Positions 15,470 to 24,118 of a stretch of 32,449 nucleotides of DNA are shown one piece after another (positions within the stretch are counted from its first letter, which is position 1; every line of letters begins with the position of its first letter). A model generated the notes under the pieces. The model was not told the origin of the DNA, made no database searches, and saw only the letters and a list, made by a program, of their open reading frames with translations. The translations under genes and the position numbers were made by a program. The DNA comes from Anaerolineaceae bacterium UBA5311 (GTDB lineage Bacteria > Chloroflexota > Anaerolineae > Anaerolineales > Anaerolineaceae), in contig DHRN01000068.1 in assembly GCA_002411175.1 (NCBI GenBank), forward strand, positions 1,475 to 33,923. The letters run 5' to 3'.

Positions 15470-17950
15470 ATGGATATCGATCCTTCTGAATTTTATTTTG
15501 GGAATCCTTACGACCTTAAAAACCAGGCTATCATCCCCGACAAACTGACCTATTACGACCCTCAGGATCTGACCACGCACATGGTCATTACCGGCATGAC
15601 CGGCTCCGGGAAAACCGGTATGGGCATCATCCTGCTCGAAGAAGCCGCCCTCAAGGGGATTCCCGCCATCCTGGTCGACCCCAAAGGCGATCTCACCAAC
15701 CACCTGCTGCACTTCCCGGATTTTTTGCCGGGCGATTTTTCCCCCTGGGTGGATGCCGATGCTGCCAAGCGGGAGGGTCAAACGGTCGAACAAGCCGCCG
15801 AAGCCGCTGCTGCATCCTGGAAAAAAGGCACCGAACGTTCCGGTATCGACCGAGAGCGCATGGAAAAGCTCGCCAAAGCTGTCGATTACGCCGTCTACAC
15901 CCCCGGCTCCGACTCCGCTATTCCAGTCAGCATTCTTGCTTCGCTAAATGCCCCCGGGATCGACTGGGAAGAAAACAAAGAAATGCTGCGCGAGGCGATC
16001 AGCAGCACCGTCACCGCCCTGCTCGGGCTGGTCGGTTTCAAAGATGTCGACCCTGTGCGCTCACGCGAACACATCCTGCTTGCCAACATCTTCGAACAAG
16101 CCTGGAGCAAAGGTAAAGACCTGGACCTCGAGAGCCTGATTCTGCAGGTCCAGAACCCACCTTTCGAAAAACTGGGCGTCTTCCCGGTCTCCAAGTTTTA
16201 CCCCGAAAAAGACCGTTTTGAACTGGCGATGCTGCTGAACAACTTCATCGCCGCGCCTTCCTTCGAAAGCTGGCTCGAAGGGCAGCCCCTGGATATCCAA
16301 AACCTGCTTTATTCACCCGATGGCAAGCCCAGGCACAGCGTTTTCTACCTGGCACACCTGGCAGACGCCGAGCGGATGTTCTTCATCACGCTGCTTTATT
16401 CAGCAATCGAAACCTGGATGCGCACGCAATCCGGCACAAGCGACCTGCGCGCGCTGATCTACTTTGACGAAATTGTCGGCTACCTGCCGCCGGTTGCCAA
16501 CCCGCCCAGCAAGCCGATTATCCTGCGCATGCTCAAACAAGCCCGCGCTTTTGGTGTTGGGCTGGTGCTTTCAACGCAAAACCCGATCGACCTGGACTAT
16601 AAAGCCCTGTCCAACGCCGGCACCTGGGTAATCGGCAAGCTGCAAACCGACCAGGACAAACAGCGCCTGCTGGACGGTCTCACCAATGTTTCCGGCACTT
16701 TCGACCGCCCCTTCTTCGACAATACAATCTCCTCGCTTGGGAAACGAGTCTTCCTTTTGCATAATGTCCATGCGAAAGAACCAGAGATTTTCACCACACG
16801 CTGGGCGATGAACTACCTGCCTGGTCCGATCACCCGCAATAAACTGGAAGATCTCAATCGCCTGGTTGGCGCGGATGTGCGTATGGTCTCTGCCGCGCTG
16901 GAGAGCTCAGTGCAGACTGTTTCTGCTGATGAGCTCCTCGGTGGAGGGAATGGAAATCTCCCCGGTAAAACCACGCAGCCGGTTCTGAGTTCAAGGGTGA
17001 CTGTTTTTTACCTGCCCGCAAAGCTGGGGCTTGGGGATGCCTACAAAGCCGCTGCCGACCGGGGCATCGCGCCGACAACGCAGCCGCTCTACCATTATCG
17101 CCCCACCCTGGTTGGGCAGGCGCAGCTCTGGTTCGCCAACCGCACCTACAACGTCAACACGCAGAAACGGGTCACCGTCTTGATTCCGGAATTGGAAAGC
17201 CGTGGATTGGTGCAGTGGCAGGATTACCAGGTCGATGAGCTTCCGGCAAATGAATTTGACCGCGGTCCCTTGCCTGGTGCGACTTTTGCTGAGCTGGTCT
17301 ACCCGTTTAACGACGAAAAAAATGTTACCAGCCTGTCCAGCGATTTTGCTGATTGGCTTTACCGCAATTACCAGTTGACTCTCTATCGAAACCCGGATTT
17401 GAAACTGGTCTCAGAGGTTGACGAGAGCAAGGAAGCTTTCGCCGACCGAACTGAAAGGGCTGGCAAAACCAACCTCGAGGATGGGGTCGAAGCCATTCAG
17501 GAAAAATATGCCAAACAAAAGAAAACCATTGAAAACAAGCTGGTGAAAGAAGAAATGGCGCTTGAAAAAGACAAACAGACCCTCAACCATCGCCGCCTCG
17601 AAGAAGCAGGCACCGGTTTGCAAACCGTTGTGAGCTTGTTTGGTGGAGGAAAGAAAAGCATCAATTCCTCGCTGACCAAGCGGCGTATGACCGCCACCGC
17701 CAAGGCTAACGTGGAAGAATCGGAAGCAATGATCGAAAGGTATAAATCTGAACTTGCAGAGCTTGATGCGAAAATGCAGGAGGATATCGAAGAATTTAAG
17801 CAGACCGCGCAGGGTAAGGCTGTTCAGCTCGAGGAAATCTTCATCAAACCACTGAAAAAAGACGTGGTGGTTGAGTATTTTGGGCTCGCCTGGGCGCCGG
17901 TGTATGCCTTCAAAGACGGAGATCGCTGGCTCGAGATTGACGCGTTTTAA
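15470..17950 (+). CDS. HerA/FtsK-superfamily ATPase with C-terminal coiled coil
   Basis: This 826-aa ATPase has Walker A GMTGSGKT (42-49), the family strand ILVDPKGDLTN, and Walker B LIYFDEIVGYLPP (D333, E334). It also has LSTQNPIDLDYKALSNAGTWVIGKLQTDQDK, where HerA/VirB4-like DNA translocases carry the sensor region. The C-terminal third is a long charged coiled coil (about residues 650-790; NKLVKEEMALEKDKQTLNHRRLEEAG), ending in a compact domain (YFGLAWAPVYAFKDGDRWLEI). No NurA nuclease is adjacent, so a repair pair cannot be assumed. It is transcribed alone and converges on degV. Confidence 0.8.
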   Translation: MDIDPSEFYFGNPYDLKNQAIIPDKLTYYDPQDLTTHMVITGMTGSGKTGMGIILLEEAALKGIPAILVDPKGDLTNHLLHFPDFLPGDFSPWVDADAAKREGQTVEQAAEAAAASWKKGTERSGIDRERMEKLAKAVDYAVYTPGSDSAIPVSILASLNAPGIDWEENKEMLREAISSTVTALLGLVGFKDVDPVRSREHILLANIFEQAWSKGKDLDLESLILQVQNPPFEKLGVFPVSKFYPEKDRFELAMLLNNFIAAPSFESWLEGQPLDIQNLLYSPDGKPRHSVFYLAHLADAERMFFITLLYSAIETWMRTQSGTSDLRALIYFDEIVGYLPPVANPPSKPIILRMLKQARAFGVGLVLSTQNPIDLDYKALSNAGTWVIGKLQTDQDKQRLLDGLTNVSGTFDRPFFDNTISSLGKRVFLLHNVHAKEPEIFTTRWAMNYLPGPITRNKLEDLNRLVGADVRMVSAALESSVQTVSADELLGGGNGNLPGKTTQPVLSSRVTVFYLPAKLGLGDAYKAAADRGIAPTTQPLYHYRPTLVGQAQLWFANRTYNVNTQKRVTVLIPELESRGLVQWQDYQVDELPANEFDRGPLPGATFAELVYPFNDEKNVTSLSSDFADWLYRNYQLTLYRNPDLKLVSEVDESKEAFADRTERAGKTNLEDGVEAIQEKYAKQKKTIENKLVKEEMALEKDKQTLNHRRLEEAGTGLQTVVSLFGGGKKSINSSLTKRRMTATAKANVEESEAMIERYKSELAELDAKMQEDIEEFKQTAQGKAVQLEEIFIKPLKKDVVVEYFGLAWAPVYAFKDGDRWLEIDAF

Positions 17951-17974
17951 CCAATGTGTTCTTTTTAATACACA

Positions 17975-18015
17975 AAAGGCTGGATTGACCTCTCCCATGG
18001 TTCAATCCAGCCTTT
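17975..18015. terminator. Bidirectional terminator between HerA-like ATPase gene and degV
   Basis: A perfect 14-base inverted repeat (AAAGGCTGGATTGA, 17975-17988, with its complement at 18002-18015) closes a 13-base loop between two convergent stops. On the minus strand the stem ends in TTTTGTGT; on the plus strand in TTTAATTT. Confidence 0.8.
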
Positions 18016-18024
18016 AATTTAAGT

Positions 18025-18873
18025 CTATCCAACCATATACGCCATTGATACAGTTCCAGGTCCGACATGACTGCCGATCACCGGGCTTACCTCTGAGCGA
18101 ATGATTTCAACCGGGTTCAGTCGGTCTACAGCCGCCTCTTCCATGGAAACCATCTCGTCAAACGCCAGCGCATGGAAAGGACGAATTCGGACGGGAGTGC
18201 GCCCATCGATATCGCGTTCGATCAGCTTGAGCATACGGCTGAGTGCTTTTTTCTGCGAACGGACGCTCTCGACCAGTTCAATTTTTCCTTCCCGGATCTG
18301 CATGATCGGTTTCAAGTTCAAGGCAGAACCGAGCATGCGCTTGGCAGTATTGATGCGCCCACCACGGTGTAAATATTCGAGGTCATTCACGGTAAAATAA
18401 ACCCCGATGCGCGGATAGATATCGTTGGCAAGCTGTCGGCATTCCTTTAGCGTGGCGCCGTTCTCTGCCGCCCGGGCAACCTGCACGACCATCAGCGTCA
18501 GCGCCATGGAAACCAGGCGCGTATCCATCACAACCAGGTTTTCAGGGTCGCCCAGCTCTATTTTCGCCTGGAGAGCCGAATCGACTGTCGCCGAGAGCCC
18601 CTTCGAAATGCCCATATAGAAAATATCTTTGCCTTCAGCCAGGAGCCTCGAAAAAACTTCCATAAACTGACCGACAGTTACCTGGCTGGTCGTCGCTTTT
18701 TCTTTGGAATTTGCCAGTTGCTGGTAAAAATCGGTTGCCAGAATGTCCACACCGTCATAAAGCGATTTGCCTTGCCAGTTGACGGTCAGCGGTAGAATGG
18801 ATAAATTGTACTGTTTAATCAGTTCGTTCGGAATGTAAGCTGATGAATCACTAACAATAGCTACATTGCTCAT
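18025..18873 (-). CDS. DegV-family fatty-acid-binding protein
   Basis: This 282-aa protein has the DegV fold. N-terminal VAIVSDSSAYIP, TTSQVTVGQF (residues 61-70), GISKGLSATVDSA (88-100) and VMDTRLVSMALTLMV match the lipid-binding core, while YLHRGGRINTAKRMLGSALNLKPIM is the family hallmark. DegV/FakB proteins present fatty acids to a kinase (FakA) in several Gram-positives; no fakA is in this window. GGAGGG lies five bases before ATG. Its promoter lies directly behind the last gene of the phage-like operon. Confidence 0.93.
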   Translation of the reverse strand: MSNVAIVSDSSAYIPNELIKQYNLSILPLTVNWQGKSLYDGVDILATDFYQQLANSKEKATTSQVTVGQFMEVFSRLLAEGKDIFYMGISKGLSATVDSALQAKIELGDPENLVVMDTRLVSMALTLMVVQVARAAENGATLKECRQLANDIYPRIGVYFTVNDLEYLHRGGRINTAKRMLGSALNLKPIMQIREGKIELVESVRSQKKALSRMLKLIERDIDGRTPVRIRPFHALAFDEMVSMEEAAVDRLNPVEIIRSEVSPVIGSHVGPGTVSMAYMVG

Positions 18874-18908
18874 ATTTTCCCTCCGGGTAGGATTACTTAT
18901 AATTAAAA

Positions 18909-18917
18909 GTATAGCAC
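18909..18917 (-). promoter_or_regulatory. Extended -10 promoter for degV
   Basis: On the minus strand TGCTATACT forms an extended -10 element 35 bases before the degV ATG, and 26 bases downstream of the last stop of the phage-like operon. No good -35 is seen, which is common for extended -10 promoters. Confidence 0.45.
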
Positions 18918-18939
18918 AATCAGTGATTGCCTTTGTGAA

Positions 18940-20481
18940 TCATAAAAGCCTTTCACCAGGTACTTCGGCGCTATAAAACTGGTTCTCACCCCGGTTGTAC
19001 GAGACCAGCTGTTGATTATTTACCTGGAAAGTTCGCCTGGCAAAGTCATAACTCAAACCACTTATATAAACCGGTTTGCCCTGCGCTGTGTGCAGCCATT
19101 GCCCCACGGCATGCCAGAACGCCTGCAGGGGTTGACCGAATCCATCGGAGATCGACCCGTCGTTTTCCAGAAAGAATTGCGCCTCTTTTTGCCGCGGTCG
19201 CTGCCAGATTTTCATCAGCCTTCCCGGGCTGACGGTTGAACAAAGGGGCTGCAGACCCGCGTTGCCCTGTTCGAGCAGATCGAAAAAGGTTTGCAGGCAG
19301 GTTTTTCCTTGTCCGGTGAAAAGGGGCAGCATGGATTCCTGCATCAAGCTGGTGTCAACTCCATTTAGAAATTGACCTCCCAACGCGACAAGGTGATTAA
19401 TTTGATGTTTATGACCTTTCCGACCGACGACCTGGAATAGTAGATCGGCATTTGGCGTGCGCGAAGTCCAAACCGAAGCATTTTGTAATAGGAGCCTTCC
19501 GTCTTGAAAACTTGCGTTTTCATCGAGTCCGAGCCAATAACAATTTTCATAGTCAGGTGAGCCTGTTCGCTCCAGAACCAGCCAATATCTTTGTCCCGCC
19601 TCCAACGTACTGTTTCCAGGCAGGCGACCTTCGACCCATTGATACGTTTCCGGGTTGAACCCGGACGACGGAAGGATCGCGCTGGTCAGGGTTAGCCCTG
19701 AAGGTTGGTTGCTGAGGTCATATTGGATGCTGATCCTGAGATTATCAGCAGGCGCGCCCTGCCTGCGTGCCCGGACCGAGGCTGAAAATGCCTCTACAGA
19801 CTCGGGAACAGTGAAAGCTTGTGCCAGGCGTAAATTCGCAGAGCTCTGCCCGAGCGCTTGTGTTCCCAGCTGCGCCGGGCGATGTTCCACAATCCCATTC
19901 CACCCCTGCCAGTAACACCATGAAAGCGTCTGCATCCAGCCGCGGCAGAGCAATCTGAAGCCTTCCCGCCCCTCGTGGGAAGCGCTGCCTGTAAAAATCG
20001 GGTTGGGGAGCGAATGAGCAGCCAGCCAATCAGCCGCCACCAGCTCTGCCACCTGGCTGTGCATGTATTGCCTTTGCAACAGGTTTTCTTTGACTCCATA
20101 CGCTTCCTGGCTGAGCAGGTCATCCTGCCATTCACTTTGTTGATAGACAAACGGCTCAAAATCGGTTGGAAGCAAATAGCGGACAGCCACCCGGTTTGCA
20201 ACCTCGTCCAGCCCCAGGCGATAGACCTGCCCGCCTCGGGTTTGTTCGACTGATTCGAGGTATCCCCACCAGGCAAGCCGTCCGTCAGGGTCATATACCC
20301 GCATGTCCTGCCCAAGGTGAACAGCCCAATCCTGCAGGGTCATATTGCCGCAAGGGCAGAACACCCTCGCCTGGTTGGGACCGTAGCGATCATTCCAATC
20401 CAGATAAAGTGGTTCGCAGGTTCCAGGGGAATACAAAAATTTACCACCCTCCCTGCGCAGAATTTCAACCTGCCAGTTCAT
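18940..20481 (-). CDS. Phage tail-hub-like protein
   Basis: This 513-aa protein is the last gene of the phage-like operon. ATG 20481 overlaps the previous stop (ATGA), which decides the start over the upstream ATG 20493. The first 120 residues (WQVEILRREGGKFLYSPGTCEPLYLDW, MRVYDPDGRLAWWGYLESVEQTRGG, GLDEVANRVAVRYL) resemble the start of baseplate/tail-hub proteins, in which a G.W.G.ve strand pattern precedes a NRV.V.Y element. Residues about 210-350 have a beta-rich pattern (LTLTSAILPSSGFNPETYQWVEG, YWLVLERTGSPDYENCYWLG), as in phage receptor-binding modules. No exact family was recognised; the tail assignment rests on pattern and context. Confidence 0.6.
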   Translation of the reverse strand: MNWQVEILRREGGKFLYSPGTCEPLYLDWNDRYGPNQARVFCPCGNMTLQDWAVHLGQDMRVYDPDGRLAWWGYLESVEQTRGGQVYRLGLDEVANRVAVRYLLPTDFEPFVYQQSEWQDDLLSQEAYGVKENLLQRQYMHSQVAELVAADWLAAHSLPNPIFTGSASHEGREGFRLLCRGWMQTLSWCYWQGWNGIVEHRPAQLGTQALGQSSANLRLAQAFTVPESVEAFSASVRARRQGAPADNLRISIQYDLSNQPSGLTLTSAILPSSGFNPETYQWVEGRLPGNSTLEAGQRYWLVLERTGSPDYENCYWLGLDENASFQDGRLLLQNASVWTSRTPNADLLFQVVGRKGHKHQINHLVALGGQFLNGVDTSLMQESMLPLFTGQGKTCLQTFFDLLEQGNAGLQPLCSTVSPGRLMKIWQRPRQKEAQFFLENDGSISDGFGQPLQAFWHAVGQWLHTAQGKPVYISGLSYDFARRTFQVNNQQLVSYNRGENQFYSAEVPGERLL

Positions 20482-21809
20482 GGCAGCCGCCAATGTTTGC
20501 GCATCAATGCTTTCACCTTCATCGTCCGATCAATTGGCGCTCCGTTCGAACCAGTTTGAAAACACCAAAAATGCTGTTTATAAGACGGGCGGATCACCAG
20601 GGGCACCCCGACCCGATGGTGTGTTTTGATTTCCAACCCCTGCTTTAGCGACCAGCTGCTGTTCAGGATTCCGTCATCCACAAGGATAGCCTGGTAAGCC
20701 AGGGCGCTGATACTATGAAAGAAGGCGAAAGGTTCATGGGGCAACAGGAGCATATCGTCCAGTTCGAGCGTATGGCTGCCAGCTGCCGCATGCCGGGCTT
20801 GCAAAATAATTTGGTGGGCATAAGCATAATTGAGCAGCGGCAGGCTGCCTAATGGCAGGCTGATCGGTTCCAAAACTACAACCCCTGCCTCCACCTCCGC
20901 GGTTGTTTCCGGACTCTGCCAGACGATATTGTTGTCAATGCTAATCAGCAGGCGTAAGCTCAGCGGACTTTCACTCACAGGGCTAAACAAGCGCAAAATC
21001 GGTGTGCACACGCGTGAGCGCAGCTGGCTTACCTCCACCGGACCGATTGTCCAGGTTGCCAGGTTCGCCCATGAAGACCCGCTCCACCCATAGCGGGCAT
21101 ACTTTCCCGCGGATGCCCTGGTCGAGTTCAACACAGTTCCTCCCGCGCCATCCTCTGCTTCAAGGTTTAATTTGGGACGACTTTCCGTAGAGGTATCTGC
21201 CATTCCGCCCACCCACAAGTCATCCAGGCTGTCACCAACAAAATTATTTTCGAACTCCAGCCTCAGCGATGCCGGTTGGGTCAGTTCAAGCGCGGAAGTA
21301 TCGATTGTGAACCAGTTGTCGTGACCGACCTGGCTGTCATCGTGATTAAAAAGCGTCAATCCATTGGTGATCCCCCCGCCTGAAGAGTTGGAAATCGGCA
21401 CAGGCTGCTCAGCGCTAAAAAAACTGTTTTCGCGCTGAATAACCAGGTGCAGCTGCATCGAGCCAGCCTGTTGTGACCTCAGCTGCCCGCTTGCGACCTC
21501 GAGCCTTCCATGCCGGATCAGGCTGTAAAGATATGCAGACCGCTCGTTGCTCCAGATCCTCAGCGTCAATGGCATGTAAGTGGATTCCTTGCCCCTCCTG
21601 AGAAGTGCTTCAAGACTGTCGATGATTGAGCGCATCCTGGTGGTAGAAGCGCGCAAATTCAGCAGCAGCTTCTCCTCAACCAGCGGATCGAGGCTTGTAC
21701 TCAACTCGTAATTTGTGCTTATCAAGCCTTCCGGTTGGTCACTGCCCTGGACAACGAGCCAGGCGCCCTCATCAGGCATGCCCAGGTTTCCGATGGAAAG
21801 TTCAGTCAT
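20478..21809 (-). CDS. Distal-tail/adhesin-like phage protein
   Basis: This 443-aa protein overlaps both neighbours (eight bases upstream, four downstream). An N-terminal part (about 1-150), with PLTLRIWSNERSAYLYSLIRHGRLEVASGQL and QLHLVIQRENSFF, has the strand pattern of distal tail proteins. It continues into repeated beta-sandwich-like segments (SLRLEFENNFVGDSLDDLWVGG, ISIDNNIVWQSPET, HTLELDDMLLLPHEP) that could bind carbohydrate. This is a judgement from pattern and position; no catalytic motif is present. With the hub-like gene it seems to form the whole tail apparatus of the cassette. Confidence 0.5.
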   Translation of the reverse strand: MTELSIGNLGMPDEGAWLVVQGSDQPEGLISTNYELSTSLDPLVEEKLLLNLRASTTRMRSIIDSLEALLRRGKESTYMPLTLRIWSNERSAYLYSLIRHGRLEVASGQLRSQQAGSMQLHLVIQRENSFFSAEQPVPISNSSGGGITNGLTLFNHDDSQVGHDNWFTIDTSALELTQPASLRLEFENNFVGDSLDDLWVGGMADTSTESRPKLNLEAEDGAGGTVLNSTRASAGKYARYGWSGSSWANLATWTIGPVEVSQLRSRVCTPILRLFSPVSESPLSLRLLISIDNNIVWQSPETTAEVEAGVVVLEPISLPLGSLPLLNYAYAHQIILQARHAAAGSHTLELDDMLLLPHEPFAFFHSISALAYQAILVDDGILNSSWSLKQGLEIKTHHRVGVPLVIRPSYKQHFWCFQTGSNGAPIDRTMKVKALMRKHWRLP

Positions 21810-22227
21810 AAGTCCGGCGCTCCTTCAATTTCCATTCCTTCCAGGGTTGGTTGGGCGCGTTATGCAGACTGGCGGTGCGCAGCCGGTCCAGCAGATGATC
21901 ACGTTCCTGGTCGAGATAGCGCGCCCAGGCAGACACCGCGTCTGCATCCAGACCAAGGTTGCTGTAACTTGCCTGGTTGTGCTGCAAAACCGCCTTGAGG
22001 ATGTTGCCAGCCGCGCCTCTCATCAGCACCGGCAGGAATTCAGCAGGCAGGCTGGTGCTTTCGGCAGAATCCAAACCAGCAATGCTGTAATTTTCGCCAA
22101 AGAGGCTGTTGATATAGGCAAGCGATTCCCGAAAGGCTTCGGTCTTGAGCGGAAGGTCAAGCACGAGCTGATATCGATCGAGAAATTGCTGCTCCAGCCT
22201 GCCAGTCAGCTCATCCAGCCGGGTCAT
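21802..22227 (-). CDS. Head-tail connector-like protein
   Basis: This 141-aa, mainly helical protein sits between capsid and tail genes, where head-completion/adaptor proteins are encoded. It has the compositional look of gp6-type connectors (RLDELTGRLEQQFLDRY, LPVLMRGAAGNILKAVLQHNQ, LDQERDHLLDRLRTA), but I do not see a diagnostic motif. The longer frame to 22272 is rejected because ATG 22227 has GGAG six bases upstream. It overlaps the preceding 65-aa gene by 17 bases. Confidence 0.5.
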   Translation of the reverse strand: MTRLDELTGRLEQQFLDRYQLVLDLPLKTEAFRESLAYINSLFGENYSIAGLDSAESTSLPAEFLPVLMRGAAGNILKAVLQHNQASYSNLGLDADAVSAWARYLDQERDHLLDRLRTASLHNAPNQPWKEWKLKERRTYD

Positions 22228-22408
22228 CTGAAGCTCCTTTTTTTCGAGCGAGGCTCTTGAAGGCTTTTTCAACTTCTCCCGCAGAAAAAGTCACTTTCCA
22301 TCCCTGGGTGTTGATCACCACCAAAAAACCGTCATCCCTCATTCTCCAGCTGAGCGCATCCTTGCCCATCAGCTTGTTTACAACTCTTTTTACATCTCTG
22401 TCAGTCAT
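22211..22408 (-). CDS. Small hypothetical phage-cassette protein (65 aa)
   Basis: This short, charged ORF (MTDRDVKRVVNKLMGKDALSWRMRDDGFLVVINTQGWKVTF...) lies in the operon with a near-perfect AAGGAGG site six bases before ATG, so it is very likely translated. It is predicted to be a small alpha/beta protein with a basic end. No family recognised. A strong ten-base stem hairpin lies just before its ribosome-binding site. Confidence 0.65.
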   Translation of the reverse strand: MTDRDVKRVVNKLMGKDALSWRMRDDGFLVVINTQGWKVTFSAGEVEKAFKSLARKKGASDDPAG

Positions 22409-22420
22409 TTTTTCCTCCTT

Positions 22421-22452
22421 GCCTGCCCCTCCACGCGAATGAAGGGGCAGGC
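22421..22452 (-). repeat. GC-rich hairpin between holin-like and 65-aa genes
   Basis: GCCTGCCCCT (22421-22430) and AGGGGCAGGC (22443-22452) pair perfectly over ten bases with a 12-base loop. It lies in the operon mRNA directly upstream of the AAGGAGG site. No T-run follows, so an RNA-processing, stability or translation-control role is more likely than termination. Confidence 0.65.
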
Positions 22453-22463
22453 AGTAAATAGGT

Positions 22464-22655
22464 TTAGGAATCAGCCCTCAGACCATCTTCAAGAGCAGTT
22501 CCCAGGATGTAGGTGACCAGGATGGCAATGATCCCAGCCAATTGGTCGGGGTCAATCGGGAAGTCTGGATACCAGGCTTTGATCATCATAATGATTAAGC
22601 CAACCAGCGCAGCCCAAAATTTCCGCGAACTCAACAACAATTTAAGTTTTGTCAT
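22464..22655 (-). CDS. Holin-like small membrane protein
   Basis: This 63-aa protein has two hydrophobic segments (about residues 13-27, FWAALVGLIIMMIKA, and 38-54, QLAGIIAILVTYILGTA) joined by an acidic turn, with a basic N-terminus (KLKLLLSSRK). This is the size and shape of phage holins that release endolysins across the membrane. GAGGAGAGAG lies directly before ATG. A GH25 lysozyme gene three genes upstream would be its partner. Holin identity is inferred from topology and context. Confidence 0.6.
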   Translation of the reverse strand: MTKLKLLLSSRKFWAALVGLIIMMIKAWYPDFPIDPDQLAGIIAILVTYILGTALEDGLRADS

Positions 22656-22669
22656 CTCTCTCCTCAGGA

Positions 22670-24118
22670 TCAGGCGACGTTATTTTTGAACAACGGGCGG
22701 AAGTCGTTTACCCAAACCGCCAGGTAGTGGCGCACTTTGAGGCGGTGTTCATCATTGCTGAACACTGCCGGAGAAAGCTCATCGCCAGCAATAAAAATTT
22801 CAGGGGCAAGCCCAAAACGCTCGCCTACGAAGATGGCAGGGGCAACCCGCGGGTCACAGACTGCCGCCCAGTCGTTGGTATCGGTCCATTCGGGGACAAC
22901 CAGCGGCACGGCGCTGCCCTTGAGCACGTTGTCGTAGACATAATCTGCTTCTCGAACCAACGCTCCGGTGCAAATTTCCATGGCAGTTCGCTGCAAAGCT
23001 CGCGGTACGAGCATAAATTTTGGGTTCACTGCCATCTGGGGACCTGTGCCATAAAATCCGGCGGCGTTTTTCACCAGCATCGGCTGCGCGTAAACTTTGC
23101 CGCTGATGATGTCCCAATTGGCGGCATTTAACGGCAGATTTGACAGGTTGGCATGCCCGCCATTAGACGCGATCGAATCCATATTGAACAAGTTTTCTCC
23201 ATCCGCCAGGGTCGGTCCGGTTCCCAGGTGACTGGAAAAAATTTCAGCAACCAGCCGGGAGATTTTGCGCATTCCGGCTGATGCCAGTTCACGAGCATAG
23301 GCACGCAATTTGCGGGTTTCGTCCCGGTCGATTAACTCGAGTGTAAGCGGGATATAACCACCAAACTTGGTGAATTTGGCTGTCTCGGGAGAATCCCCAA
23401 CCATAAGTTCGGTGTAATTACCGCCTTCAGCGATGCTGGGCAGGTCACCAACCGTCCCGATTAGTGTGCCGGTGATATCATGCAGGCTGTTGAAATGCTC
23501 CTGCACAGTCACATCCTTCCACCAGTCGTAGCCAGCTTTTCCCAGCTCTTCCCAGGTGTTGGTTACAAGTTTATTCAGGCTGTTTTTGACCAGCCCGCTG
23601 AAATCCGCCGTAGTCGCCAGCCTTGCCCGTTCGGGAAAGTAGCCGCCGTGCAAGTCATAATCGCCGGTCAGCGCCAGGTAGAGCTCACGGATGCCTGAAA
23701 GTTTGCCCACCTGGGCGTTTCCAATGCTTTTCTCACGGGGAGCATCAAAAAGATCGTCAACTGCCGCCTGCAGCCGTTCAGCTGGCTCGAGCATGCCTTC
23801 GATCCGTGCCGGACCCTTGACAACATTGGCGCCCTGCAATTCGCTGAGCAGCGTGTGGGCTTCGCGCAGCGCCACCTGAAGCTCTGCCGGCGCGAAGGTG
23901 CGGTTTTGAAATTGTTTGCGGATATTGGTCTTCAGCCCCTTGGGCAGGCTGGAGTTGGCAAGGCTGCTCTCCAACAAAAAAGTGCTCATCTGTACACGCA
24001 TCTGGCGCATTTCCGCCAGCTGTGCTTCCAGGCTGCTTTCTCCGGGGAGGTCCGGCATTTCAGTATCCTGCAGCGTGACCTCCGTTTCGATACTTTCATC
24101 TTGAAATTGTTTGGGCAT
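22670..24118 (-). CDS. Possible internally initiated scaffold-capsid product
   Basis: In-frame ATG 24118 (MPKQFQDESIE) has GGAAGGAG at 24134-24127, eight bases before it. This site is as strong as that of the full gene. It would give a 482-aa protein lacking the protease and starting at the scaffold-like segment. Nested scaffold/capsid starts are known in other phages. This entry is an alternative product of the same frame, not a separate gene. Confidence 0.45.
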   Translation of the reverse strand: MPKQFQDESIETEVTLQDTEMPDLPGESSLEAQLAEMRQMRVQMSTFLLESSLANSSLPKGLKTNIRKQFQNRTFAPAELQVALREAHTLLSELQGANVVKGPARIEGMLEPAERLQAAVDDLFDAPREKSIGNAQVGKLSGIRELYLALTGDYDLHGGYFPERARLATTADFSGLVKNSLNKLVTNTWEELGKAGYDWWKDVTVQEHFNSLHDITGTLIGTVGDLPSIAEGGNYTELMVGDSPETAKFTKFGGYIPLTLELIDRDETRKLRAYARELASAGMRKISRLVAEIFSSHLGTGPTLADGENLFNMDSIASNGGHANLSNLPLNAANWDIISGKVYAQPMLVKNAAGFYGTGPQMAVNPKFMLVPRALQRTAMEICTGALVREADYVYDNVLKGSAVPLVVPEWTDTNDWAAVCDPRVAPAIFVGERFGLAPEIFIAGDELSPAVFSNDEHRLKVRHYLAVWVNDFRPLFKNNVA

